This document shows, one piece after another, positions 9,886-20,880 of a stretch of 38,135 nucleotides of DNA (positions are counted from its first letter, which is position 1; each line of letters starts with the position of its first letter). The stretch is from Diphasiastrum complanatum (taxonomy: Eukaryota > Streptophyta > Lycopodiopsida > Lycopodiales > Lycopodiaceae). Position numbers and translations under genes: made by a program. The stretch spans positions 1 through 38,135 of the forward strand of contig MU835556.1 of NCBI GenBank assembly GCA_029204225.1, read 5' to 3'. Below the pieces are notes generated by a model. That model saw only the letters and a program-made list of their open reading frames with translations. It did no database searches and was not told where the DNA came from.

Positions 9886-10640
9886 TTATGTCGTCAGCTT
9901 GTAGATTGGCCTTGCTAACTCCACAAAATCTAAAATGAAAATTCGATAGTACGTAGCATGACCCATGAAAACATAGGCACCACGAATTGTCCTTGGTGAT
10001 GGTAGATTGACAATGACATTGATCTTTGATAGATCAGTGGAAAATCCGTGTCTCGATACTATGTGGCCCAATATCAGGCCATGTGTCACCCAAAATTGAT
10101 ATTTTTTTGGATTCAAGGAGATCTGATATTCACGACATTGCTTCAGCACTTTCTCCAGGTTAAATAGGTGTTTTGAGTTTGGCTCATGCACACAGAGATC
10201 GTCCAAAAAGATTTCCAGGAACTTTTGCAAATGCTCTGTGAATGCTGATTGCATAACTCGCTGAAAAGTGCTCGGGGCATTACAAAGTCCAAATGGCATC
10301 AACTTGTAGGCATAGGTTCTCCATTCGGTGGCAAAAGTTGTTTTGAGTTGATCTTTCGGTGCTCTTTTTACTTGATTGTAGCCGTTGAAGCCGTCCAGGA
10401 AACTATAGGCCTCTTCTCCTGCTACTCGATCCAAAACGCTTTTCGTGAAAGGTAAGAAAAAATTATCTTTTTTTTGTGACCGTGTTTAGTGCCTTTAGAT
10501 TCACACAGATCTACATTTTGCCATTCTTCTTGGGTACAACAACTATAGGTGACACCCATTCTATGTGCTTGATTTCATAAATGAAGTTGGCATCTAGCAG
10601 CTTCTACAACTCATGTTTGATCAGTTCCGTGTAGTTTGGA
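9886..10640 (-). pseudogene. Gypsy reverse transcriptase
   Basis: The N-terminal part (about 10640-10440) reads EWVSPIVVVPKKNGKM, stop, ICVNL. After a shift, 10434-9886 gives 182 codons: YSFLDGFNGYNQVK (first catalytic Asp), MPFGLCNAPSTFQRVM, and FLDDLCV, the FxDD catalytic pair. It ends with the thumb region LSPRTIRG/FMGHATYYR. The catalytic aspartates are kept, but the stop in the N-terminal part and the frame changes make it a pseudogene. Confidence 0.9.
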
Positions 10641-10659
10641 TTGCAACGATAATATCTGC

Positions 10660-11135
10660 CTACCTTAGGGACATGGTATGCTGGACCACTGTTGGTGGTA
10701 TACCCTTCGAATCTTTGTACGTCCATGCAAAGCAATCCTTGTGTTCCACCAACAGTGCTCGTAACCATGTGAATTTAGTGGGTGTCAATTGTTCTCCCAC
10801 ATAGACAAGTTTTTCTTCTTTGTCTAGCTCTGTGCTTGGGGCATCATGATTACTACGTCGTCTAAGGTATAATTCTTGAAGGTCTCTGACATCTTGTAAA
10901 CTGACGTTCATCGGGATTCTTCTTTCAGCATGTTGATCTTAGCGCGACTGTTAATTTTCTGATTTTCAGCCATCTTTGAGGATGATGATGCTGCGTCTGG
11001 TCCCATTCGGATCGACTTCAAGGAGTTTAGGACTTTCTTTTTTTCCTTTTTATCAACATAATTGTATACCTTTTTGAGATCTTTCTTGGGAATGGCACGG
11101 ATATTCGTTTCGTGATTACAAATATCTATATCCAT
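10660..11135 (-). pseudogene. Gypsy pol region upstream of RT
   Basis: Two minus-strand stretches, 11135-10908 and 10911-10660, in different frames. The second contains LLVEHKDCFAWTYKDSKGIPP, which is the conserved segment just before RT in many plant Gypsy pols (a DVFAW..DMPGI-like motif). The first is Lys-rich and not recognisable by itself. No protease active site was found. Confidence 0.7.
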
Positions 11136-11382
11136 CGTAGCTATTGCTTCTTCGGGTGTCTTGGGATCACTCCATCAAATCACCTGGCTGTAACGTTGCT
11201 TCAGCTGATGCTTCTTGTTAACAAGTGCCTTGGGTGGTTCTACCTTGGAAACTTTAGACATTGGTGCTTTCTACGATGGGTGAGCTGGTACTTTTCTCAT
11301 GTCATATCGATCAGGATCCATGTGTTGTAGGACATGTTCCATCTGTCAGTTCAACTTCTTCATCATATGAAAAGGCACATTG

Positions 11383-11772
11383 TCAGGGCACTAGATCGTC
11401 TTCGACTTGCTCTGGTATTGGCTCTGCTGCTAACCATGCCACATTGATCATGTTAACTCCGTAAGTTATTGACGTATCTAGGGTGTAACCTTTTGGTGAT
11501 GTTGTGTTGGGTTCCGTATCTGAATCTGGATGACATGCATGCCCAGCCATACAGTCAACTGTTGCTAATGCGTCCGTCCATCGCACAATATCTGTTTGTG
11601 AATCATAGTGATCTCCCTTGGCTTGCCTTGGAAAATCAATTGTGTGATCAGTGGTGGACGATCCGTCATCAGCCTTGGGTGTAATCGGTTTCATCGCCCA
11701 TGTGGTTGGATCCACCTTTACAACTTGCTCTCGATTTTCAAAGGTGAGTTTTCTGGTCCTCCACAAACTCAT
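11383..11772 (-). pseudogene. Unrecognised frame at the 5' side of the Gypsy pol
   Basis: 129 open codons on the minus strand directly upstream of the Gypsy pol pieces. It contains acidic and Thr/Asp-rich stretches and no motif I can assign. Its position suggests a gag-pol linker or protease-proximal region of the same element, but that is only inference. Its start abuts the plus-strand Copia integrase fragment near 11738, so it may be truncated by that junction. Confidence 0.35.
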
Positions 11773-11944
11773 TCATTGTTAGATGCAAAGTATTTCATTA
11801 CTTTTATTGACAAATTCTCTAGAAGAATAGCTGTTTATTTTATTATACAGAAATTAGAGTCTTTCATTAAATTGAGACAATTCAAAGAGCATGTTGAGAA
11901 TCAAAATGACAAACGAATCAAAGTACTAAGATCAGATAATGGGG
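11738..11944 (+). pseudogene. Copia copy 1 integrase core, left half
   Basis: It reads KYFITFIDKFSRR, the conserved strand after the first catalytic Asp, then an FKEHVENQNDKRIKVLRSDNG segment with the second catalytic Asp. The first-Asp motif itself is degraded (GEFSGP instead of a HxDxxGP-like motif). The frame is cut at DNG by the fold-back element at 11945. Integrase resumes at 12772 with GENISNEFKDY, in frame if the insertion is ignored. The closest relative in the window is copy 2 at 16775. Confidence 0.83.
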
Positions 11945-12120
11945 CATTAGAGAAAATTTGGATTTGGAAAGGGCCCTATAAGGATTGCCACATAGGATGA
12001 CAATTTTTTGGCAATGTAAAATACTAAAATAAAATTTTTTTCTGTCCACAGTCCTGCCCACACAGTCTTCAATGATTAGCTACTATGTGGGTAGTATAGT
12101 CTGTGACTGAAAAAAAAAAT

Positions 12121-12297
12121 CATAACTTTTGAATGGCAACTCGAATTGAGATTATTACGGTGCCATTAGAAAGCCCTCGATGAGAGCCTTTCAACAACAC
12201 CCAACATAGCCCAGTTTCGAGCTACGATGAAGAAGTTATGGCTAGTCAAAGTTTTGGTCAGTCAACACTTGGTCAACCCGATATCTCTTTCAAGCGC
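12121..12297 (+). repeat. Left inverted arm of the fold-back element
   Basis: It pairs with 12365-12531 in reverse complement along nearly its whole length, with scattered mismatches and one insertion of about 13 bp (ACACTTGGTCAAC) in this arm. Confidence 0.85.
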
Positions 12298-12364
12298 GGT
12301 TGACCGGTAACATACACTAATCGAACTGCAGGTGTTGAGTTTTTGTCAGCCATAGCGCAACATT

Positions 12365-12531
12365 GCGCTTGAAAGAGATGTCGGGTAGACCGACCAAAAC
12401 TTTGACTGGCCATAACTTCTTCACCGTAGCTCGGAACTGGATCATGTTGGGTGTCGTTGAAAAGCTCTCGTTGAGGGCTTTCTAATGGCACTGTAATCGT
12501 CTCAATGCGAGTTGTCGTTTAAAAGTTACAC
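12365..12531 (-). repeat. Right inverted arm of the fold-back element
   Basis: Reverse complement of the left arm; GCGCTTGAAAGAGATGTCGG at its inner end faces CGATATCTCTTTCAAGCGC of the left arm. Confidence 0.85.
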
Positions 12532-12771
12532 GGTTTTTTTTTTTTTTTTTTGCTGAGTTGCATACTATACTACAAATAAAATGGCTTATTTATGAGCTGC
12601 CCCCGACGCAAAATTACATTTCTTTTAAAAAGAAATGAAAATCAATTTGAAGGAGCTACGTTACGTAGATTTCAAATTTGAGTGTTTTGATTGGACGATG
12701 TGGAAGAAAATTTTGAGAAAAAAAAATAAAAATTTTGAAAGGCCCCTTTTGTGCTCAAATTTTCTCTAATG

Positions 12772-13258
12772 GAGAGAACATCTCCAACGAATTCAAGGAC
12801 TATTTACTTCCAGAGTATCAAATGTGTTTTCATCAGCTACACTACTTTAGATCAAACTTACAAGTTGTTCAATCCCATCGAGTCAAAGATATTCACTTGT
12901 CGGGATGTCATCTTCATCGAAGATCAATCTCAAGACCTCAAAGGAAAGGGCAGTTCCCATGTAGCTGACCTATCATATTGACGCTTTGAACTTTCCAGTT
13001 CCGCAGATGACTATTCCTATTGAAGGTCCAAGCTCTTCTACTCTTGACGAACAACAAATCAACGACGAATCAAAAGATGATGATGTTGTAGATCAGCAAC
13101 TACAGTATGATGAAAATAATCAACTTCCTATATTACCCAGAAGATCTTCAAGGATTAGCAAACCACCTAACCGGTATATCAACGAGTCTGTAGCCTATCT
13201 TGCTCAGGACCCGATGTTTGTCCAAGAGGCACTCAGTCAGCTTGATTCAGATCTCTAG
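12772..13258 (+). pseudogene. Copia copy 1: integrase remainder and linker
   Basis: The integrase resumes with ENISNEFKDYLL, then jumps at about 12808 to SIKCVFISYTT, losing about 310 bp that are present in copy 2 (16845-17155). The jump removes the catalytic Glu region. The C-terminal region runs YKLFNPIESKIF..CRDVIFIED. From 12986 a linker open for 90 codons ends in SSRISKPPNRYINESVAYLA, the usual sequence before the Copia RT. The stop at 13256 replaces the Trp of DLWKEAM in copy 2. Confidence 0.85.
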
Positions 13259-14145
13259 AAAGAAGCTATGGATAAAGAGTATTCATTTCTTATAAAAAAC
13301 CAGACGTGGACGATTGTCGAATTACCTGCCAGCAGAAACGTAGTTGATTACAAATGGATTTTCAGATTCAAATACAATGCAGATGGAAGCATCAACAGAA
13401 AAAAGGCACGACTTGTAGCTAGAGGATTTTCTCAGGTATACAACGTCGATTACACTGAGACTTTCAGTTCAGTAGTCAAGCATTCTTCTATTCAACTTTT
13501 GCTATCAATTGCCACTGTAACAAATTTGGAAATACATCAAATGGATGTACAGACAACATATCTCAATGGAGTTATCGAAGAAGACATTTACATGGTGCAA
13601 CCCGAAGGTTATATTATCGAGGGTAAACATATCATGTGTGTAAACTCCATAAGGTACTTTATGGCTTGAAGCAATATGCTCGAGCATGGTTTCAAAGGAT
13701 CAATGCTTTCCTTATTGGTCACGGCTAGACACCTAGCTCTTCAGATTCAAACATTTACTTCAAAGCAGTGCAACAATCTTTCATCATTATCACTTTGTAC
13801 TTGGATGATACATTTCTTTTTAGCAACAGTACCGATTTGATAAAAGAAGCCAAGACAATGCTATCTTTCGAATTCGACATGACCAATCTGGGCGAAGCTC
13901 ATTTCTATCTTGGTATACAAATCCACAGAGACAGAAAACAGAAGTTAGTCTACATTACACAAAAAGGCACATCTACAACATTTTAGTCAAATATAATTTG
14001 ATGAATTGCAAGTTAGCTCTCTCACCAATGGAACCAGGACTCAAATTGTCAAAGGACCAGTGTCCCCAAACAATTCATGAGAAACAACAAATGTGTGAGT
14101 ATCCTTACCATTCTATTATAGAATCTCTTATGTATTCAGTATGAA
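13259..14145 (+). pseudogene. Copia copy 1 reverse transcriptase, truncated
   Basis: RT begins MDKEYSFLIKNQTWTIVELPAS and includes CKWIF-type YKWIFRFK, KARLVARGFSQVYNVDYTETFS, QMDVQTTYLNG (first Asp) and YMVQPEGY. After a 1-bp-type frameshift near 13635, a KQ..RAWFQR segment and LYLDDTFLFSN (the YxDD catalytic pair, kept) follow. Homology with copy 2 ends abruptly at about 14145 (after CTTATGTATTCAGT), before the end of RT and RNase H. Beyond that point is unrelated DNA. Confidence 0.87.
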
Positions 14146-14979
<834 letters not shown>

Positions 14980-16176
14980 TTAAGGTGTCAACATAGAATC
15001 GAGAATTGTTCGAAGTGTGAGATCATCAATTCGAAGAAGGGCCTGAAGGTATTCATCGTGTGCATTAGACCCGCTACAAGATGGGGTGGCATCACTCGAG
15101 AGCTCCTTCAGCTCAGCCAACTCTCCTCGACAAGACCTTTGCATCCTCGAGCGGTTGTAAGAACTCGACTCAAAAAATTTCGAGCATTTGGCCTTGGAGC
15201 TGGTTCGCGTCATGAGATCGACTATGATTGACCCTGCATTGGTGCTCAGAGACAAAGCAGCTTATGCCTTTAGTCTTGTCATTCGCTCCTCCTGTAAATG
15301 TTTCTGGAGCACGACATAATGTTGATTAGCAGCCAAAAGTTGCTGTTTCAAAGAACCGTTTTGAGTCTGAAAATTGTCAGACTTGGCCTGAATCGCCTTA
15401 TTTGTCTGCTTCAAAGAATCAGCTTCCTTTATTAGAGTTTGAAGCTGTGTTTCGAGAGAACAATGTTGTTCGATCAGCTTCGTGAAGTCTGATGCGAGCG
15501 AATTGACCTTCTCAAAGGACTACTTCAGAGAGTCTAGAGATTTTCTCTCGAAGATAATAAGCTGCATCGTGAGTTGTCGGTGGTACTTGTCAAACTCATA
15601 TACTTCAGCCACTAGATTCTTGGCTTTCTCTATCATGGATCGAAACCACTGGGGCTGGTCGTCTAGTTCTTCTTCATCTGCCACAAGTGCCCCAGTGTCG
15701 CCTTCAGCAGCTATTCATCCTTTATCGAATGTGTCGGACTGGGTTGCGTCATCCTCAGAGGTGGATGCACTTTGTTGCTTCTGAGATGTGGAAGCAGATG
15801 CTGGCTTTGAAGAATCAGCAGCTGCAGCTCCATCGGTTTCCATTGCCACAACTTCACTCTCCATAGCAGTGGTGGCTGCTACTTCGACTACTGGTGCAGC
15901 ATCGGATGCAACCAGAATAGGTATGGAAATGAGGCTAAAAAGATCAATTGGCTTGGGAGCCAACATCCTTCCCGTCAGTAGTATTTTCTGTTGCTCAGTC
16001 AAAATTTGAAAATGAGCGCATAGGCGAGAAACATGGGCTCCGACTCCAGAAAAATTTTTAATGTTTGATCCAGCGCAAAAAAGCCTTATATGTGATAATG
16101 CCGAAGCACACTGGATTACTCGCAAGCGCATCCAATATGTAATCAAAATTTTGAACTGAAATGGTCGCATCCGCAT
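14980..16176 (-). pseudogene. Broken long reading frame with coiled coil, function unknown
   Basis: A single minus-strand frame of about 399 codons with only a few in-frame stops (at about 15715, in the LK-stop-SF region near 15520, and near 15270). The first part contains a hydrophobic N-terminal region, then an Ala/Ser/Glu/Asp-rich low-complexity segment. It then becomes heptad-like and Gln/Lys/Leu-rich (FEKVNSLASDFTKLIEQ, QTLIKEADSLKQTNKAIQ), consistent with a coiled coil, and ends RTILDSMLTP. I do not recognise the family. A retroelement Gag-like or transposon-associated protein is possible given its surroundings. One frame surviving so long suggests it once coded for protein. Confidence 0.5.
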
Positions 16177-16305
16177 CCATCAAAAATATTGCTTGGTTTA
16201 CCCCTTTGTGGGTACGAAGTAGTTGCTTAGAAAGTGGGCAGCTTCATCCACCGAATCTTTATTTGTTGCAACCAGTGGCCTCAATATATAGAGCCAAAAG
16301 CAACC

Positions 16306-16599
16306 TGGGCACATAGCCATGCATAGCCCTAGGTTTCCTATACATAGATTTACCTAGAATAGAGTCCTAAGCATGGACCAACGATTCATAGAATTGCTAT
16401 TGATAACTCTACACATGCATACATTGTCTCATATCTTGTCTAAACTCCATTTAGTGTGTTCTGGGCCTCACAAGGATATTAGCTACTTTCGAGTCACATT
16501 CAGTATGACGTGGCATAACTAACAGCTTGATTTACTAGAGTACCGTGTATCCAAGACTAGGAGTATATTGAATCCTACTTACTAGCCATGGACATAACA
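16306..16599. repeat. Dispersed repeat E1
   Basis: 294 bp matching 37302-37579 (E2) along its whole length by eye, at roughly 80 percent, with shared words such as CTATTGATAACTCTACACATG, GGCATAACTAACAGCTTGATTTACT and AAGACTAGGAGTATA. Both copies begin TG(G/T)GCACATAG and end GGACATAACA, so TG...CA ends like an LTR are possible. Both lie next to Copia integrase sequence. Confidence 0.75.
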
Positions 16600-16774
16600 A
16601 TCTTGATTGGCTATACTTCCTCCAATAATACCTATAAGTTGTACAACCTCGATACCTAGCAGATTCTATTTAGTAGGGATACTATTTTTTTATCGAGGAT
16701 CAGTTCATCAACTTCAAAGGCAAAGGTAAAGCTCCATGTGAATTTTTGACACTCTGCCACCGACACAACAATTT
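16600..16774 (+). pseudogene. Copia integrase C-terminal scrap, displaced
   Basis: With stops and shifts it reads YTSSNNTYKLYNL and FSRDTIF, then a FKGKGKAP-like stretch, matching the integrase C-terminal region found again at 17163-17310 in copy 2. It precedes, rather than follows, the integrase core, so the order is scrambled by rearrangement or a separate insertion. Confidence 0.6.
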
Positions 16775-17580
16775 GAGTCTCAAGTTCCATTGAGGTCAGA
16801 TAACAGGGGAGAATACATCTCCAACAAATTCAAGGAGTACTTCCTTAACAATGGCATTGAGCAACAATACATGACTCTCTATTTGCCTCAGTCAAATGGT
16901 CTTGCTGAGAGAAAAAACAGAACCTTAGTTGAATCAACAAAGTGCATGTTAACAAATGCGACACTTCCGAAGTGCTTCTAGACTGAAGCTGTTTCAACAG
17001 CAACCTATATTCATAACAGATCTTCTACTAAAGGCCTCTCAGACAAAATACCATTTGAAGTTTGGATAGGTACCAAACCTTCTTTATCAAACTTACGAGT
17101 TATTGGAGGTACTGCCTTTGCCCAGATACCTTGTGATCTCAGGAAAAAGCTCGACTTTCAGAGTATCAAGTGTGTTTTCATCAGCTACACTACTTCAGAT
17201 CAAGCCTACAAGTTATTCGATCCCATCGAGTCGAAGATATTCACTAGCCGAGATGTCATCTTCATCAAAGATCAGTTTCAAGACCTCAAAGGAAAGGGCA
17301 CTCCCCATGTAGCTGACCTATCAGATTCTCCTGACGCTTTGAACTTTCCAGTTTCTCAATCGACTATTTCTATTGGAGGTCCAAGCTCCTCTACTCTTGA
17401 CAAACAACAAATCAACGACAAATCAGAAGACGATGATATTGCAGATCAACAACTACAGTATGATGGAAATAATAACTTCTTGTATTACCCAGAAGATCTT
17501 CAAGGACTAGCAGACCACCTAACCGGTATATCGATGAGTCTGCAGCTTATCTTGTTCAGGAACTGACATCTGTCCAAGAG
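16775..17580 (+). pseudogene. Copia copy 2 integrase and linker
   Basis: The integrase core shows LRSDNRGEYISNKFKEY (second catalytic Asp) and LPQSNGLAERKNRTLVES (catalytic Glu kept). The first-Asp half is missing. A stop at 16979 replaces the Trp of KCFWTEA. The C-terminal region PFEVWIGTKPS, FQSIKCVFISYTTSDQAYKLF and FTSRDVIFIKDQ is present, followed by the linker with FPVSQSTISIGG. Frame changes occur near 17100 and 17500. It is the best guide to what copy 1 has lost. Confidence 0.87.
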
Positions 17581-18600
17581 GCACTCAGTCAGCCTGATTC
17601 AGATCTCTGGAAAGAAGCTATGGATAAAGAGTATTCATCTCTTATCAAGAACCAGACATGGACGATTGTCGAATTACCTGCCAGCAGAAATGTAGTTGAT
17701 TGCAAATGGATTTTAAAAGTCAAGTACAACGCAGATGGAAGCATTAACAGAAGAAAGACACGACTTGTAGCCAGAGGATTTTCTCAGGTATACTACGTCG
17801 ATTACACTGAGACCTTCAGTCCAGTAGTCAAGCATCCTTCTATTTGACTTTTGCTATCATTTGCCATTGCAGCAGATTTGGAAATACATCACAAGTGGAT
17901 GTACAGACAACATATCTCAATGGAGTTATCGAAGAAGACATTTGCATGGTGCAACCCGAAGGTTATATTATCGAGGGTAAACACAATCATGTGTGTAAAC
18001 TCCATAAGACACTTTATGGCTTAAAGCAATCTACTCGAGCATGGTTTCAAAGGATCAATACTTTTCTTATTGATCACGACTATACACCTAGCCCTTCATA
18101 TTCAAACATTTAGTTCAAAGCAGTGCAACAGTCGTTTATCATTATCACTTTGTACGTGGATGGTACATTGCTTTTCAGCAACAGTACCGATTTGATAAAA
18201 GAAGCCAAGACAATGCTATCTTCCAAATTCGACATGAATGATCTGGGCGAAGCTCATTTTTGCCTTGGTATACAAATCCACAGAGACAGAAAATAGAAGT
18301 TGGTCTACATTACACAACAAAGATACATCTATAACATGTTAGTCAGATATAATATGATGAATTGCAAGTTAGCTCTCTCACCAATGAAACCATGACTCAA
18401 ATTGTCAAAGGACCAGTGTCCCCAAACAATTCATGAGAAGCAGCAGATGCATGACTATTCCACCATTCTATTATAGGATCTCTTATGTACACCATGATCT
18501 GTACTAGGCCAGACATAGCTTTTGCAGTCAGCTCTCTCAGTCAGTATATGACTAATCTTGGTATAACACATTGGAAGGCGCTTATCAGAGTCATGAGATA
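17581..18600 (+). pseudogene. Copia copy 2 reverse transcriptase, catalytic site lost
   Basis: It reads MDKEYSSLIKNQTWTIVELPAS, CKWILKVK, KTRLVARGFSQVYYVDYTETFSP, then after a stop and shift SQVDVQTTYLNG, CMVQPEGY and KLHKTLYGLKQSTRAWFQR. The YxDD motif reads YVDG (about 18150-18170), so the second aspartate of the pair is lost, whereas copy 1 keeps YLDD. Further stops (about 18112, 18293, 18390) break the palm and thumb. Confidence 0.87.
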
Positions 18601-18613
18601 TCTTTGAGCTACT

Positions 18614-19060
18614 ATGGACTTTTGCATTTGTTATGGAGTAGTCGGCAACGACAAACTCAATTTTCTCAGTGGTTACACAGATGCAAGTTGGGCAGGAGAT
18701 GTAGACACTTGTAAATCCACTTCTGGATTTACATTCTTCCTCAACAATGGTCCAATTTTTTGGAACAGTCACAAGCAATCTTCGATAGCTCTATCTTCCA
18801 CTGAATCAGAGTATATCGTAGCCTCTCAAGCTACAAAGGAAGCAATTTGTTTGAGGAACTTACTCTCAGATATCAGTCTGAATCAATATGCTCCGACGAT
18901 ATTATTTTGTGATAATCAAAGTGCCATCGCTTTATCAGCCAACCCTAAATTTTATTCCAGGAGTAAGCACATTGAACTGAAGTATCATTTCGTCAGAAGC
19001 AAAGTTCTCAACGAAGAGGTCAGATTGTAGTACTGTAGAATGCAAGATATGGCAACATAT
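18614..19060 (+). pseudogene. Copia copy 2 RNase H
   Basis: 138 open codons from 18614 with the Copia RNase H landmarks YTDASWAGD (Asp), STSGFTFFLNN, SSTESEYIVAS (Glu), LFCDNQSAIAL (Asp) and SKHIELKYHFVR. After the stop at 19028 the last motif reads TYVFTKAL where the family has ADxxTK, so the final catalytic Asp is lost as well. Confidence 0.9.
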
Positions 19061-19148
19061 GTTTTTACTAAAGCATTAAGTTTGGAGTCACAAAAAAGAT
19101 TCTGTGTAGAACTAATTTTGGAGGTCAAGGCATTCAAGGATTCAGATT

Positions 19149-19374
19149 AAGAGGGAGTGTTGGATTATTCTCCTTCTTACCAATCGTCTAATCGGTTTTA
19201 ATCATCATCCATTATTTATCCAGTTTTGCAGATTTTTTTGTGTGTTTACACTTGCCTTCACGATTACCCTTGCTATAGTGTTCCCATTTGAATCTTTGAT
19301 GGTGCACAATTGTAGTTGCACAACATATTATGTAACGCTTAGAGACACATGCAGTATCAGGCTAATGGTCCATG
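19149..19374 (+). repeat. Polypurine tract and start of the copy 2 3' LTR
   Basis: AAGAGGGAG at 19149-19157 is a typical Copia polypurine tract. The next bases, TGTTGGATTATTCTCC at 19158, are a typical LTR start. The right end is not recognisable: by about 19375 the sequence reads as the transposase-like gene, so the LTR appears truncated. No matching 5' LTR is present in the window. Confidence 0.65.
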
Positions 19375-20880
19375 TGGGAATGCATGTGCACAAAACACAA
19401 TGTGGGGTCTCTAAAGAACAATTGACACCAGTCAAACAACTAGTGCGAGAAGCAGTAGCTGTAGACAGAACAGCAGGTCCCAAACGAATCCAAATGAAAA
19501 TTGCGAAAGGCCTAATAGAAGTCTCCATTTTGAAGAAGGAGAGTAATCCATGTGTTAAAAAAGTGAGAGAAATGGACCTAGAGACGCTGCTTGATGATGA
19601 TGTTCCATTAGTTGAGAATTGAAGGTATTTATGGAGAAGAATAATTTACTAATATCTATAATAATCTTGTAAACTTACCTCCTTCATCATATTGAAATAA
19701 ATGCAGGCTGCATAAAGTGGTGTACCAGGGGAGTTGAGACTAGATTTGTAGACTCTGTTGATGCACTATTGTTGCTAAAAAAGAACTGTATATATGACTC
19801 TTTTCATGGAATGAAGTTTTCCGAACAAGGCTTGCTCGATGAAAGGTATTTCGTTTTCAAAATGTCTACAGAAGGTCCTGCTTTAGAGAGTGGACATTGT
19901 GAACATGATGCAACATACTAGAGAGGGTGATCTTCGTCAGTCTTGGGTGCAGTGGGATCATACTAGGCATGTACGAGGCTGGAAAACAATGACTTGTCAT
20001 ATCTACGACCCAAGGTTGATTTAACATGTTATGTATAGAGCATATTGTGTGAGAGAAAGCATGCCGAATCTGCATCGTTTGGTTATCACAGTGTGTAGAG
20101 ACTGCTAACAATCACAACATGTGAAATGAAAGAGGAAGACACCACATTGTTGATACTTTTTTGGGAAATGCTAAACTCGATAGTGACACGCAACGACAAT
20201 CCATCTGTGGATTTTCATGGCTTTATGGTAGATGAGGCCCAATCAAATTGGAGGGCAGTTCATACTATGTTCAATGGTGAAAACGAGATGACTGGTTGAG
20301 AGCATTCTTGTTTGTTTCATTGGGAACAAAGCCTGCAAATACACACCTCTAAGTTTGTTAATCAAAACTTTCAGAAGGAACACAAAGACGTGTGTGAAAA
20401 ATGGTGCACAAGAGAGGCACTAGCACAATGCAGGGTCATTCGTCAATGGTGGAGAACTGGTAAAGTGAAGGAGCCCAATATCCCAACAATGGACAGTTGG
20501 ATGAGCTGGTGGAGCATCTGTATTGTGCACTGGGGAGATTGCATGGTGTCGATATTTATGATAGCCTCTTAGTCAATGATTTGCTATTTGCTAATTAAGG
20601 TTGTGGCTCTTACGTCTAATATGGTTTGTGTTTGTTAGGTACTAGATGCGGAGGAAGATGCTAACACTCCTTGGACAAATCTCTCATAAGCAAAACACGA
20701 AAGTTGGTTAGCTGGAGAAAAAGGGTGCCAAAAAATTTCATTGTACAATGCTTGCATCACCGACATGACAAACACGTTGTTACAAACTGCAAAATAGCAT
20801 GCCTATTCATTAGGAAGACACTTGGGAGAGGGACCTAGCCTGCAAAACTCAATATATCGAAGTGCACTTAGAGCATTTCG
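19375..20880 (+). pseudogene. Broken MULE-like transposase gene
   Basis: A chain of plus-strand pieces in shifting frames that together read as one protein: LTPVKQLVREAV..GPKRIQMKIAKG, then CIKWCTRGVETRFVDSVDALLLLKK, FSEQGLLDERYFVFK, then (another frame) QWDHTRHVRGWKTMTCHIYDPR and SMPNLHRLVITVC, then FHGFMVDEAQSNWRAV..CLFHWEQSLQIHT, RQWWRTGKVKE, MDSWMSWW, and finally GEKGCQKISLYNAC. The FMVDEA...CLFHW pattern resembles the Asp and C/H motifs of Mutator-like transposases. At least one intron seems present (GT at 19625 to AG at 19706); a second (20599-20638) is possible. Stops and frameshifts make it a pseudogene. The family assignment is inference. Confidence 0.5.

Larger units (their letters stand above)
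11945..12771. mobile_element. 827-bp fold-back (long inverted repeat) DNA element
   Basis: The ends are perfect inverted repeats of CATTAGAGAAAATTTG. Internally, 12121-12297 and 12365-12531 are long inverted arms (for example GTCAAAGTTTTGGTC on one side and GACCAAAACTTTGAC on the other, with AAGAAGTTATGGC and CGAGGGCTTTCTAATGGC pairs), separated by a loop of about 67 bp. The A tract at 12110-12119 and T tract at 12533-12550 also pair, so nearly the whole element can fold. There is no coding capacity. It sits inside the Copia integrase, and removing it restores the DNGGEN reading frame with no clear target duplication. It is a non-autonomous MITE/fold-back-type element of unknown superfamily. 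Confidence 0.85.

Noticed and set aside
11945-12771. PIF/Harbinger or Mariner MITE with TTA/TAA or TA duplication
   Set aside because: The bases next to the ends are inverted (TTA left, TAA right) and belong to the inverted repeat; exact excision at CATTAG...CTAATG restores the integrase frame better.
15788-16009. Plus-strand Ala/Ser-rich frame
   Set aside because: It is the reverse of the Ala/Glu-rich low-complexity part of the better supported minus-strand frame.
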